This document shows positions 1-10,104 of a DNA stretch of 64,000 bases, one piece after another. The stretch is from NCBI RefSeq assembly GCF_002127325.2, contig NC_035448.2, positions 124,512,922 through 124,576,921 on the forward strand, written 5' to 3'. The notes beneath the pieces were generated by a model. It did no database searches. It worked only from the letters and a program-made list of their open reading frames with translations, and was not told the DNA's origin. The position numbers and the translations under genes were made by a program. The DNA is from Helianthus annuus. Lineage: Eukaryota; Streptophyta; Magnoliopsida; Asterales; Asteraceae. Every line of letters begins with the position of its first letter. The first letter of the stretch is position 1.

Positions 1-2141
1 TTCTCATACTCGGCTAGTTTCTCATCTTTTAATGCACATTCCTTGCATGGTTCTAAACACTTCAAGCAAGGCTTGATGACTTCCACAATCTTTTCGACTT
101 CGATAATCTTTTCAGATTCAACAACCTTTTCAGCTTCAGTCACCATTTCTCTATCAACAACCTTCTCTTCAGCAACACTTTTAACTTCTGCATTTTGAAC
201 TGTCTCTTCTTGTTGAGCAACACTTTCCGACTTCATCTGCTTTTGTTCTTTTGCTGCTCTTCTCTCCTTCAGCTTCTCCAAGCGATCTGCAAAATAAAAA
301 TGAAAACTTTCAGGAGAGAGATGAGATTTTGCAACATTAATATGTTTTTCTTCCTCATCATCACTATTGTCATCAGTTGGAGATTGATCAAACTCTACTA
401 ATTTGTCAGAACAATCATCCAAAGAACCAGAATCAGATGGTGTTTGATCAAAGACAGCTTCTCTTTCTAAACTTTCATCACTTTGTAAGTTTTCATCTGA
501 AATCTGTGAGCATTCTTTTGATGAAACAGACTTTTCATCTTCATTCTTCACAGTCTCACCGATAGATTTCATCCACTCGGTGAACATATCTGGTTCTTTC
601 ACAATCTTGGCAATGAAAGCTTTGAAATCTCCCTTTTCATCCGTAAACATATCCCAACTAAAGCCTTCAGGTAGTCTTTCATCATCTTGATCGATTAAGC
701 ATGCTTTGCTGACAGATGAAATGTATTTGTTCCAATCAAAATTTTCTTGGTTCACCAAACATGCTCTCTTTGAATCCTCAATCACTTTTCTACCATGAGC
801 CACTTGTGGTTCTTGTTGTTGTTGCTGACCAACTTGTTGATAGATGGCTTTTCGGTAGTAGTCATCTTTTCCGAACGGATTCTTTGCTTCGCTAGCTTCT
901 CTGTTCTTGCATTCCCTCTTGAAATGACCTTTCTCCCTGCATCGAAAACAAGTAACTTTAGATTTATCAAGACCCAAAGTTGAAACATGTGCATCAAGAA
1001 AGTCATTTCTTCCAGTAATCAGCTTAAACTTTTCTGCTCTTCTTAAGACACTAGCTAGACACCATTTGATGTCCATGAGCTCCATCTCTTCAGCGTCTAT
1101 TTGATCGTAATCCTCCTTTGTTAGCATAGGATTCCCGATCCTCCCTGCTACCAAGCCTTCATATGATAGTAGCACGGAACCAAGTAATTCCATGTGATCT
1201 TTCGCAACTTCTTCAGAGAAACTTTGACCATCAGGAAGATTCAAAGCAATGTTGCATTGTATCACATAACCATTTCCAGTTTTTGAGCTTTGAGAACTGA
1301 AACTTGAAGTTGAGCTCTTTGGATTGACACTTGGGTATAAAGAGAAACCACTGCTACTCTTAGAACTTTGATCAACAGTTTCAGAAGATTCTCCAGCACT
1401 AAACGCAGTTTGTATTTTCGGACTTCTTTCAACCTCTGGAACACTTCCTTTGTAGTACATTTTCACGTCTTGTTGACCACTCGGATTGTTCATCCTAGCA
1501 ATCTTTTGCTGTTCCAGACCCTGATCCTCAATCTTCTCAATGAACTGAGAAATTGTCAACCCATCATATACCCCAGTGTTCTTTAGAATCATCAAGTAAG
1601 TACCCCACTCTTTTTGAGGTAATGCGTCAGCTAATTTATCTACCCATTCCTCCCGATCTTTGGTTATGCTCAACATAGACATAGATCGCACTAAGTGGCA
1701 ATATCGTTCAATTAGCTTCTTTGTATCTTCTCCAGGCAGACTGCTGAATAAATCAAATTCTTTCTTAAGCAATGCTTTCTTGCTTTTAATCATATTCTCA
1801 GTACCCTCAAACTTGACTCTAAGAGCATCCCAAATTGATTTTGAAGTCTTGTCATGTTGTAGCAACACAAAGATGTCTTCTTTGATGGCTTGCTGAAGAA
1901 GACTGATCATCATCTTTTCGGCTTTGTACATATCACGTTCTTGGTCACTAAACTCAGAAATTGTTTTCTCAACTTGCAGATCAGTACGTGGCAGTACATA
2001 CTTTTTCAGAATACACTCCCATGATCTTAGATGGTTAGCTTGAACCCAGTTTTCGAATCTACCTTTCCATTCGTAATACTCTTCTATACTCATTAGCTTC
2101 GGAGGCTTTTGTAAAGTTCCGGTCTCGTTTTCCAAATTCAT
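1..2141 (-). CDS. Gag polyprotein of element A (UBN2-like, CCHC), open to the window edge
   Basis: This is a retrotransposon capsid/nucleocapsid precursor, expected to form cytoplasmic particles that package element RNA. From the first in-frame ATG (2141) about 713 codons are open without a stop, and the frame runs off the window. A UBN2/DUF4219-like gag domain covers roughly residues 20-200 (WVQANHLRSWEC and LLQQAIKEDI motifs). A canonical CCHC knuckle lies at 950-909 (about residues 398-411, CFRCREKGHFKREC). An acidic Ser/Asp/Glu region and a predicted coiled coil follow. A CxxCxxxCxxC cluster sits close to position 50. Homologous starts in B and C lie further upstream; in A the equivalent codon (2207-2205) is ACG instead of ATG, so the start is uncertain. 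Unlike B and C, no frameshift or stop was found. Confidence 0.85.
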   Translation of the reverse strand, partial: MNLENETGTLQKPPKLMSIEEYYEWKGRFENWVQANHLRSWECILKKYVLPRTDLQVEKTISEFSDQERDMYKAEKMMISLLQQAIKEDIFVLLQHDKTSKSIWDALRVKFEGTENMIKSKKALLKKEFDLFSSLPGEDTKKLIERYCHLVRSMSMLSITKDREEWVDKLADALPQKEWGTYLMILKNTGVYDGLTISQFIEKIEDQGLEQQKIARMNNPSGQQDVKMYYKGSVPEVERSPKIQTAFSAGESSETVDQSSKSSSGFSLYPSVNPKSSTSSFSSQSSKTGNGYVIQCNIALNLPDGQSFSEEVAKDHMELLGSVLLSYEGLVAGRIGNPMLTKEDYDQIDAEEMELMDIKWCLASVLRRAEKFKLITGRNDFLDAHVSTLGLDKSKVTCFRCREKGHFKRECKNREASEAKNPFGKDDYYRKAIYQQVGQQQQQEPQVAHGRKVIEDSKRACLVNQENFDWNKYISSVSKACLIDQDDERLPEGFSWDMFTDEKGDFKAFIAKIVKEPDMFTEWMKSIGETVKNEDEKSVSSKECSQISDENLQSDESLEREAVFDQTPSDSGSLDDCSDKLVEFDQSPTDDNSDDEEEKHINVAKSHLSPESFHFYFADRLEKLKERRAAKEQKQMKSESVAQQEETVQNAEVKSVAEEKVVDREMVTEAEKVVESEKIIEVEKIVEVIKPCLKCLEPCKECALKDEKLAEYE

Positions 2142-2207
2142 GTTCTGAGCAATGGAAGCCGGAGTAGTCGGGGATGTTGCGAACGCGTTGTAAAACTCTT
2201 CACTCGT

Positions 2208-2500
2208 GATTCTTGTTCAAGCGAAATAACCCAATATAGTTCAAGCGAAATCTCCCAAACTGTCTTTTCGAGCGGAATAACCGAATTCAGGTTCAAGCGG
2301 AATAGCAAAGTACAGTTTCGAGCGAAATACCCACTATATTTTCAAACGGAATAACTTGTTGGAGCGGAATTACTAGCAAACTTCAAGCGGAATCTGATAC
2401 AGAAACAAAATACTTGATTTCGCTTGAAATTTTTCAAGCAGGATTACACCTTTCGAGCGAAAACAGAACTAGCCCGTTCAAGCGGAATCACTTCGAAGGT
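2208..2500. repeat. Leader array of CAAGCGGAAT-type motifs (element A)
   Basis: About twelve copies of a 10-12 base motif, consensus TTC(A/G)AGCG(A/G)AAT on the plus strand, occur every 20-30 bp between gag and the PBS. One copy is inverted. The same motif variant occurs several times in A's own LTR (about 2930-3055). Elements B and C carry different variants at the same place. Function is unknown. Confidence 0.85.
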
Positions 2501-2689
2501 CCATTTTGGTCATTTTTACATCGAATTTTGGTCTGTAAATTTCAAGGGTTTGTTAATATGTAATTTTACACAATCTGTGAGAAATTGAACTGATTTTGAC
2601 CGTTAAATTTTGTTCGAATACTAAAAGAATATGTAGAAGTCAGAAAAGACAATGAAATCCAGCTGAATTCTGCAGAACTCTTCCTCCTG

Positions 2690-2704
2690 AGCTCTAATAC
2701 CACT
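2690..2704 (-). other. Primer binding site of element A
   Basis: The reverse complement reads AGTGGTATTAGAGCTC, immediately inside the LTR. This is the initiator-Met tRNA type PBS (TGGTATCAGAGC) with one C to T change. Confidence 0.75.
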
Positions 2705-3148
2705 TGTAGGGTCGTGTTGGTGACCCGAATGAGTCGTTCAGAGGAGTTTTTATTTGTTTCAGGTGCGGAAAACAAGAAACAGACTTAGAAATAGCTTGTT
2801 CTTCACTATAAACACTTCTTTGATTGATTTAACAATGATTACACGCAAGAATCAAACTGGAAGCACCTCGGTATGATTTTCAGGAACTATTATAATGATT
2901 TCGCTCTAACTCCTATATATACTAAACAAATTCTGCTTGAAACACACCAACAACAGTTCAAGCGAAATAACAAGTGTGGTGATTCCGCTTGAAAGTGACC
3001 AAGGTTATTTCAAGCGGAATTACTTCGCAAGCGAAATTACATACTTCTCAATCTTAAACAACCTATTTTCTCGTACAACGTGCCCTGATCTAACCTATCT
3101 AGTACAAGACTTGATACAAGACGAAGACGACAGATGCATGCACTAACA
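2705..3148 (-). repeat. 5' LTR of element A
   Basis: 444 bp, starting TGTAGGGTCG and ending CACTAACA on the plus strand. It is homologous to the LTRs at 51460, 60607 and 63080, and in inverted orientation to those at 9230 and 15739. The terminal TG/CA is kept. It holds several GCGGAAT/GCGAAAT motifs of the A type. Confidence 0.85.
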
Positions 3149-4123
3149 GAAACATTGTGTCGAATCAAAATTTTGTAGCTCTTGGGTAAATTTCGAAATT
3201 TTAAGATTTTCACTATACCGAAATAGTGTGTGCAACCGAAATATCTTCTGAAAACCTAATATTCACTACCTTTTGTAACGAAACTTGTTGTTTGAAACGG
3301 AAAACATGGCAAGTGTTAAGCTCTCATTAATCAAGACAATGAGATCAGAAATCTAGTTAAACCACCGAAGCTTCAAGGATCTATGCAGTACCAATGCATG
3401 GAAAGGACGATTTATCTCGTTTTTGAATTACAGTGACCCGACTCTTTTGATTCCCATTGAATATGATTATGCTTATCCCACTTTTCATGTCGTCGATTAC
3501 CAGACAACGATTCCTAAAGCACTTCGTGCCAACACAATTGACGAAACAGCAGCCTTAGAAAGGGAAAACCGAGCTCATGTCATGATCACTATGGCACTTC
3601 CCCCGTATATTTATCACAACTTTAACCCTGTCACTGCTGCAAAAAAACTATGGGAGTCCTTAAGAAAACGATATGTTTGTAGTGAAGAGTTACTCAAAGG
3701 AAAATGGATTTGCTAAAGAAACAATTTGACATGTTCAAATATATGCCAACTAAAACCCTGGATGATACCATAAATCGCTTCAGTCATTTGATAAGTGAAA
3801 TTAAATGTCATGAGATGACCTACACCAGGGGTGAGATTAACGCAAAGTTGTTTGATGCTCTCCCTCAAATTAGGATGTTCATATCATTGTCATGAAGCAA
3901 ACCATGCGACTCGATTCAATGGAACGTGATGAAGTTATCTAAAAACTTCAAGGGTTTGATATTGAAATGAGAAAGAAACTGACTAACCATGCAAATCAAG
4001 TTCAAGATCCAGGACTCTACTATGCAAGACCTCTTCAAACAAACCAGCTAGCTTTATTCTCACGTGTTCCACCAGCTGCTCTCAGTTATCAGAGTTATTT
4101 TCATCCAAATGGCTCTGGGAATT
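3149..4123 (+). pseudogene. Copia element G: gag N-terminal part
   Basis: This is a decayed Ty1/copia gag. A start-like ATG lies near 3306, followed by frameshifted but recognisable gag text: 3423-3716 (with AHVMITMALPP and AKKLWESLRKRY) and 3704-3895. It then continues to the insertion point of gypsy E at 4123. If E and one 5-bp TSD copy are removed, the reading frame continues directly at 29825, which supports the joining. G's 5' LTR and PBS are not visible between element A and this gag. Confidence 0.75.
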
Positions 4124-5424
4124 TGTAACGACTTGCACAAAAATGTCCTAAAACGCTTCGTAATTGAAAACCCGAGCCCGTATATCTTTCCTATTTACAA
4201 AAATCCAAGAAAACAAGAAAAATCAGTCTGTCGCGGGGCGCGACAGATTCAAGCCCATACGTCGCGGGGCGCGATAGCCTTGAATTTTCCGGATAGCGAT
4301 GACGGCCACGTGTCACACACGTGGCAAAGCTAGGGTGTGACACGGCAGCCCTAGCCGTAGCTAGGGAGTCCCTCGCGGGCCGCGAAGGACTTAACTGCAT
4401 TTGTCGCGAGCCGCGAGAAAGTCACAAATCAGCTATATATTGAGCGTTGCATGGGCAGTCTTCTGTGCTTGAAAATTTTCTTTCAAATCACCATATTCTG
4501 CTCTAAATACACGTCCAAAGTATCGAAACGCTGCTAAGATAACGGGGTAATAACTCGACCACTGCTACGATACAATGTCTGATCGATTAAAACTGATCTG
4601 ATGGATGTTTAAGTGATGCCTAAATTCAGGCTATACTTTGTCATTCGTCATGAGGGTTTCGATCTCAGGAATTATCGTAAATGTTGAATTAAGTTACTAA
4701 CCTAGTTTTATTTGCATTGTATATTTTACTAGGTTTACCAGCATAACCAGTAGGCCACCTATGACCATTTAAATCAGCAATATGAGTCATTCTGTTTTAT
4801 CAAATTGTTTTGCAAAACCTTAAATGTTTTCCAGTTATATTTAGAGTGATTAAGTCTTTGTTATCTTAAATTACTAACAGTAAGTGGGGGTTTTGTATAC
4901 ATTACTTATCTAGCATCACTTTTAGGTGAACAGACATAAATAGTGATACACGTCACTTTTGGGTGAACAGACCTAATAGTGATATGACCACAGTCACAGA
5001 TTCGGTCGAGTGACAACTGGGTCAGCTAATTATAAGATAGAATCAACTGTAATCGCTCTTATTACTGTAAATTATAACAATGTATAAACTGAATGCACTC
5101 TAGCCAGTATTTTTCGCTGATCAAATCTTTTAAAAACATGTTTCAGGTGATTTACTGTGAACAAGGAAAAGTGTCGCGTAGCACTCCAGCTTGAATGAAG
5201 TGGCCCAGTAAATAAATAAACATGTTTTCTGTAATCGGGGGATTTCCCAGTGAAATTCCTTTCTTGTAAAATACGGGGTTTTTCCCGATATTATTAATAA
5301 AATAATCTGGTGTTTTCCTGTTAAACGGTCCTGTTAAAATTTTCGCTACCAATATAAACACCAATACCACGGGTTTCTGTCTCGCGGCTTCCGAACCAGG
5401 TAAAACGGGTCGGGGGTCGTGACA
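4124..5424 (+). repeat. 5' LTR of gypsy E
   Basis: 1301 bp, TGTAACGACT at the start and GTGACA at the end, matching 28536-29819. It holds four GC-rich near-palindromes of the TCGCGGGGCGCGA kind (4230-4244, 4261-4274, 4373-4385, 4404-4416). It also has a perfect inverted repeat of two G-boxes (GCCACGTGT, 3-base centre, ACACGTGGC; 4305-4325). Confidence 0.9.
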
Positions 5425-5431
5425 GAAAAGG

Positions 5432-5445
5432 TGGAATCAGAGCCA
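5432..5445 (+). other. Primer binding site of gypsy E
   Basis: TGGAATCAGAGCCA lies eight bases after the 5' LTR. It is one base away from the initiator-Met tRNA type PBS TGGTATCAGAGCCA common in plant gypsy elements. Confidence 0.7.
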
Positions 5446-5541
5446 CTGGTTTAAGCAAATTAAGTACTTGAAAAATACTTAAATTTTAGACAGGAATTTT
5501 TGTGCTTCTGTGAAATTTAATTGCAATAGTTAAAATTTAAT

Positions 5542-5816
5542 TTGGAATTTTGTGTTTCCTTATGTGTGACCAACAGTATGAATGAACTATCGGAAGCTCT
5601 CCGAAACTTTACAATACATTCCACTGAGATGGAGACTACTGGAAACCAGACCGGGTACCAGGCTGATGCAGACGAGCCAATTGTGTTCCAAGCCCAGGAA
5701 AAACCTAACCCCAAGAAAAGAAGGAGGCTTTTAGACTGGAAAAGGGGGAGAAAGAAGAAACATGCAGCTCAAAAAGTAAAGAAAACTGTGGGAGAGAATT
5801 CTGGCCAAGCTCCAAC
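5542..5816 (+). pseudogene. Gypsy E extra ORF, first part
   Basis: This is the N-terminal part of an ORF that lies between the PBS and gag. It holds a strongly basic stretch (KKRRR, KRGRKKK) that could be a nuclear localisation or nucleic-acid binding signal. ATG choices are 5542 and 5578. Element F is inserted after 5816 with TSD CCAAC, and the same frame continues at 23326, giving 221 codons in total plus a stop. I do not recognise the product; no protease, RT or gag motif is present. Confidence 0.7.
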
Positions 5817-8255
5817 TGTCCCACCCCAAACAATGGTGGAATCATCGGAGTGGGACTAGTTCGAGATTGTAAGAGACTTCATAACACTATTTGTGACAAT
5901 ATTTAATTCAACTGATTTCATTTCATAATCAAATATTACAAGGAAATTCAAATAACAACATTGTTCATAGCATAAACATAACAAAATTGATACAACACTT
6001 TAAACCTAAACGTCTATGTGAGTATCTAGGTATCATTGCTAATCCATTTCATAGCATCATCAATCCTCAACCTATAACATGTTTAAAATACAATTCAATG
6101 CAAAAGAAAAGGCGAGTATACAAGTTTAAGAATAAGTATAGCATAAGTTTAAAAGTTTAAAAACGAATCCACATGGCAACTTAGTTTATACAAGATCAAC
6201 ATAACATGGCATGCAATATTTCTAGTCAACCCTCTGTTTACGCAAAATGATATAATTCAACATCACGACTAGTCTACGGGCGGTGCGTTACTCCTATAAC
6301 GCTATACATTTCAAATGGAGGCTCATATAAAGCTAATGACTATAGTATATCACATAATTATGGTCCACGTATAAGCATCAAGTATAACAACATAGCATTC
6401 ATGTATAAGGATTGTTTTCGTGCATTGCATAAAGAATAAGTTAAGTGTGGTTTAATAATTTAATATGTTACACCCCAAAAGTGGTCAACATAAAGAGGGG
6501 GTTGTGAGTATACTCACGGTTTTGCAAGTCTTCTACTTGTGAATCCGCGAGTGAGTTGATATTGATTAGGAGGTTGGAACACCAAGTCCTTCTACACGAA
6601 GAAACAAAGTATTTGAGTTTTGGGAATTCGGAAGATTAAGGATTTAGGAATTTAAAACACAAGAACATATGTATACGAAAATAATAATCCTTTAGCAAAA
6701 GTACTTGTTTTTGACACTATGAAACCTCAAGGGTTAATGTTTTCATTAGTAATAGACTCATTAGAATCGTAACAAGTCTTATGCCTTAGATGATGTTATT
6801 CTAATATTTTGACGAATGAACACAAGTTCACCATCAAGGGTTCGAATATTGGATAGTATATATATATAAATATTATGTGTATTGTTATGTCCAATAGTCA
6901 AGCATGGGTAGAAGATTAAATCTTCATTTAGGTACCTCTAGTATCTTGCAAATTATGTAGGAGGTAGGAAGAACAAGCTTCCATTTAGGTACCTCTTATG
7001 GTTCACCGCTACACTTGATGTAAAAACATACAAAGAGGGTTATGAACTATGAAATATACAAGAACACAAACAACTACACTATGAGAAATCATCAAGTAAT
7101 GTGGGGATTCTATGTTGGACAACCCAAGTTAGTCCATAATCACACCTTCATCAAGCTTGAGGCTTGAACATCACTTGTGGGTTAAAAACCCTAAACAAAA
7201 CAGAATATATGTGAGGTTTAACCTCTAATTTCGTATGTCTCAGCCCCGTTTTTAAGCCCAACTAACCATACAAGTGGTTATGCGCATAAGGACATGGGTT
7301 TGAGTGAGTTAGACTCAAGTTTAAACAAGTATAAACAAAGTTTGATTCAAAACAAAACGAACAGTGAACTTTGGAGCCTATTTGCTGGAGTTCCAGGGAC
7401 TTATTTACTGTGAAATACCCATGGAATCAGAGCTAAGGAAAATCCAAGTACAAAGGAAAAAGAATGAGCTAAAACGGACAAGTATTGAGTGAGTTATGCT
7501 CACTTTAGTGAAGAGTAGTGTTTCTCTCCGAACTTCAGATTGCAGCAACGTTTTTGAGTGTTTGAGAGAGTTGTGAGGAGGTTTGTAATGTGCAAATGAC
7601 TTGCAGTGGTGTGGTATTTATAGGGGAAGGGTTTGGGTTAGTGGTTGTGAGTCTTTAATGTAAGAAACACATATTGGAAGCAACAAACACACCAAAATGG
7701 CCCAATCCCGTAAGCTGAAATGAGCTGGTCTCGGATTCACTGTTTATGCGGGACGTGTAGGGGACAAGGTAAGTTTACGTGGGCCGTGACAAGGGGGAGG
7801 CAGAAGTTTCATTAAATTGCAATTTGGCCCCTAAAGTTTCTAAATTAGGGTTTATAGGTGTTTTAGGGGCTATTTTCGCCATAAAAGCATAGTATAAGAT
7901 AAATTTAAGTATGAGGAACATAAACAAAGTCTAATTAAGTGTATGAAGGTTGTATTTAAGTATCGTTTATGATCCAAGCACGTTTTATGCATAAGTTTCA
8001 CATACTTGCAATTTTAGCACATAGTTTCCAAGAATTACGAATAAGCATCAATTGTTTCACGAAATCGAATGTATGAGCATGTATAAAGTGTGTACAACAT
8101 GAAATTAACAAAATACGAACTTTATTTATGATCCAAGTCTCGGATTTTACAACGATTACAAAGAAAGGACGATTACAAGAACACAAGACTTCCAAAAATA
8201 GAAATACGAACAAGACTTGCAATAAATGGAAAGTACAAATAAGCAGGGCGTTACA
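5817..8255 (-). repeat. 3' LTR of gypsy F
   Basis: 2439 bp, TG...CA ends, matching 20859-23320 with scattered substitutions and a shorter TA microsatellite (about 6858-6868). A TATA-like site (minus-strand TATAAATA) is at 7615-7622. No gene was seen in it; the short ORFs on both strands have no recognisable content. The GC-rich palindrome seen in the other LTR at 22811-22823 has decayed here (around 7743-7756), mainly at CpG sites. Confidence 0.9.
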
Positions 8256-9229
8256 GTCTCCCCTCCTTTAAGGAATTTCGTCCCAAAATTTTGGTGGATG
8301 CAACGTCGAACAGATCTGGATAATTGGTCTTCATATCACTCTCGAGTTCCCGAGTAAATTCAGCGCCACATTTTCCTTCCCATCGAACCTTGACGATAGG
8401 AATTCGACTGCGCCTCAGTTGCTTGTCTCCTTGGTCTATGATTTCGACCGGCTTTTCCACAAAGTGAAGTGTTTCGTTGACTTGAAAGTCTTTGAGAGGA
8501 ACTTGCAGTCCTTCGTCAGCTAGAAACTTCTTCAAGTTGGATACGTGGAAGACAGGGTGTACATTGTTGAGGTCTTCAGGCAGGTCCAATCTATACGCAA
8601 CCTTGCCAATCCTTTCGAGAATCTTGAAAGGAACAACGTAGAGAGGTGTGAGTTTCCCTTTCTTGCCAAATCGAACCACACCCTTCCAAGGGGATACCTT
8701 GAGAAGTACGAAGTCACCTGTCTAGAATTCCAAGGGCTTACGACGCTTGTCAGCGTAACTCTTTTGTCGGCTCCTGGCTTTCAATAAGTTGTCTCGAACC
8801 TGTAATATCTTGTCCGTCGTCTCTTGTATGAGCTCGGGACCAGTGATCTGAACTTCACCAATCTCGTGCCAAAAATAGGCGAACGGCACTTGCGACCATA
8901 CAAAGCTTCGAAGGGTGCCATTTGAATACTCGCGTGATAACTGTTGTTGTACGAGAATTCGATCAACGACAAGTGTGAATCCCAGTTGCCACCAAAATCG
9001 ATTACGCTTGAACGAAGCATATCCTCTAAGGTTTGGATAGTATGCTCGGTTTGACTGTCTGACTGAGGATGAAAATCAGTGCTACGGTTAAGAACAATAC
9101 CCATAGCAGATTGAAAAGTTTGCCAAAGGCGAGACGTAAAACGAGCATCACGATCGGAAATGATGTCATTATTGGGATACCATGACGACAGATGATCTCA
9201 TTAGTGTAGATTCTAGCCAATTTCTCGAC
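8251..9229 (-). pseudogene. Gypsy F integrase C-terminal part and chromodomain
   Basis: This is the second part of F's integrase, downstream of insertion B. It contains the core with the catalytic D and E context ([16 protein letters not shown] and [12 protein letters not shown] motifs). The C-terminal region follows (YVVPFKILERIGKVAYRLDLP) and a chromodomain-like end (KVRWEGKCGAEFTRELESDM) that is expected to guide integration to heterochromatin. At least two single-base frameshifts break it (near 9170 and near 8830). The frame across B closes when one TCGAC copy is removed. The final stop codon overlaps the LTR. Confidence 0.85.
8256..8273 (-). other. Polypurine tract of gypsy F
   Basis: On the minus strand CCTTAAAGGAGGGGAGAC lies immediately before the LTR. 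It primes plus-strand DNA synthesis in LTR elements. The polyprotein frame reads through it and its stop codon TAA lies inside the LTR (TGTAA). Confidence 0.8.
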
Positions 9230-9651
9230 TGTTGGTTAATATGTCTGTCGACTTCGTCTTGTATCGAGTCTTGGTTTAGACTAGAGAGATCAGGGTACGA
9301 AATACGAGAAATTGGGTGTGTATAACCATTTCGCATGAAATGGAAAGTTGCCATTTCGCACGAAATGAACATGTTCATTTCGTACGAAATGGGCTGACCA
9401 TTTCGTTTGGACTGTTTCGTGCGAAATGGTCTTGCCTATAAATACGTGTCTTGTGATTTCTTTTGTAAGAATCTGATTCCAGTGCCGAAGTGTCTCCAGG
9501 CTGTAAATCGTTGTGTTTTCAATACAGAGACAGTTTAAAGTGATTTCTTGTGCAAACCAGCTGAAATAACTTCGATATGGCTGGTTCCGGCACTCGTATT
9601 GAACGAGATCTCTTCTGAACGACTCGTTTTGGGTCTGCAAACGATCCTACA
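9230..9651 (+). repeat. 5' LTR of element B
   Basis: 422 bp with TGTTGG and CCTACA ends. It has five to six copies of a palindrome-like motif around CATTTCGCACGAAATG (about 9327-9428), placed just upstream of a TATA box (TATAAATA, 9437-9444), as would be expected for U3 promoter elements. Confidence 0.92.
9437..9444 (+). promoter_or_regulatory. TATA box in the LTR of element B
   Basis: TATAAATA follows the cluster of TTTCGNNCGAAA motifs by about ten bases and is repeated at 15946-15953 in the 3' LTR. It is the likely core promoter of the element; transcription start was not determined. Confidence 0.6.
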
Positions 9652-9669
9652 AGTGGTATCAGAGCTCAG
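9652..9669 (+). other. Primer binding site of element B
   Basis: AGTGGTATCAGAGCTC directly follows the LTR and fits an initiator-Met tRNA primer (TGGTATCAGAGC). Confidence 0.85.
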
Positions 9670-9824
9670 GAAGAAGAGTTCTTACCATTTCAGCTGCAAA
9701 TTCTGATTTCTACACCTTCTTTTTCAAAATTAACAAGTTTTCACGGAAAAAATGGCTTGATTTTCTCACATTATATGCGAAACTGTTCAATTTGTCAAAA
9801 ACATGGCCGATGTGATGATGTCAG

Positions 9825-10080
9825 CATCATTTCCCACGAAATAAACTTTGCATTTCACACGGAATAGTTCTTCAGGTTCATTTCGCCGATGTGATTCGTT
9901 CATTTCGCACGAAATCACTTAGTTTGATCTATTTCGCATGATTTAGAAGACTTTGATCTTATTTCGTACGAAATCAGCTCATTTCGCACCAAGTTGGTAT
10001 TTCGCGTGACCATTTCGTACGAAATCATCATTTCGTTTGAATCCATTTCGCGTGAAAGTCTTTTCGTTTGAAAGTCAAAG
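9825..10080. repeat. Leader array of CATTTCGCACGAAAT-type motifs (element B)
   Basis: About twelve imperfect copies of ATTTCG(C/T)(A/G)(C/T)GAAAT lie between PBS and gag. Several are perfect palindromes, for example ATTTCGTACGAAAT. The same variant is found in B's LTRs and differs from the variants of A and C. Confidence 0.85.
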
Positions 10081-10104
10081 TTTGTGAAATTTTGATACCA
10101 AATC

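Larger units (their letters stand above)
1..3148 (-). mobile_element. Gag-only LTR retrotransposon A, 5' portion (cut by window edge)
   Basis: This is a minus-strand member of the same family as elements B, C and D. Reading on the minus strand it has a 5' LTR (3148-2705), a PBS resembling TGGTATCAGAGC with one change, a motif-rich leader, and a gag frame that stays open to position 1. The 3' part lies outside the window, so its TSD cannot be paired; the five bases after the LTR are GAAAC (3149-3153). It lies just 5' of the gag of copia element G and may be inserted in G's 5' region. It is the best preserved copy in the window. Confidence 0.85.

Noticed and set aside
6000..8250. Protein-coding gene in the 2.4-kb stretch
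   Set aside because: It is the LTR of gypsy F, with a second copy at 20859-23320; short ORFs on both strands are not conserved in a coding manner.
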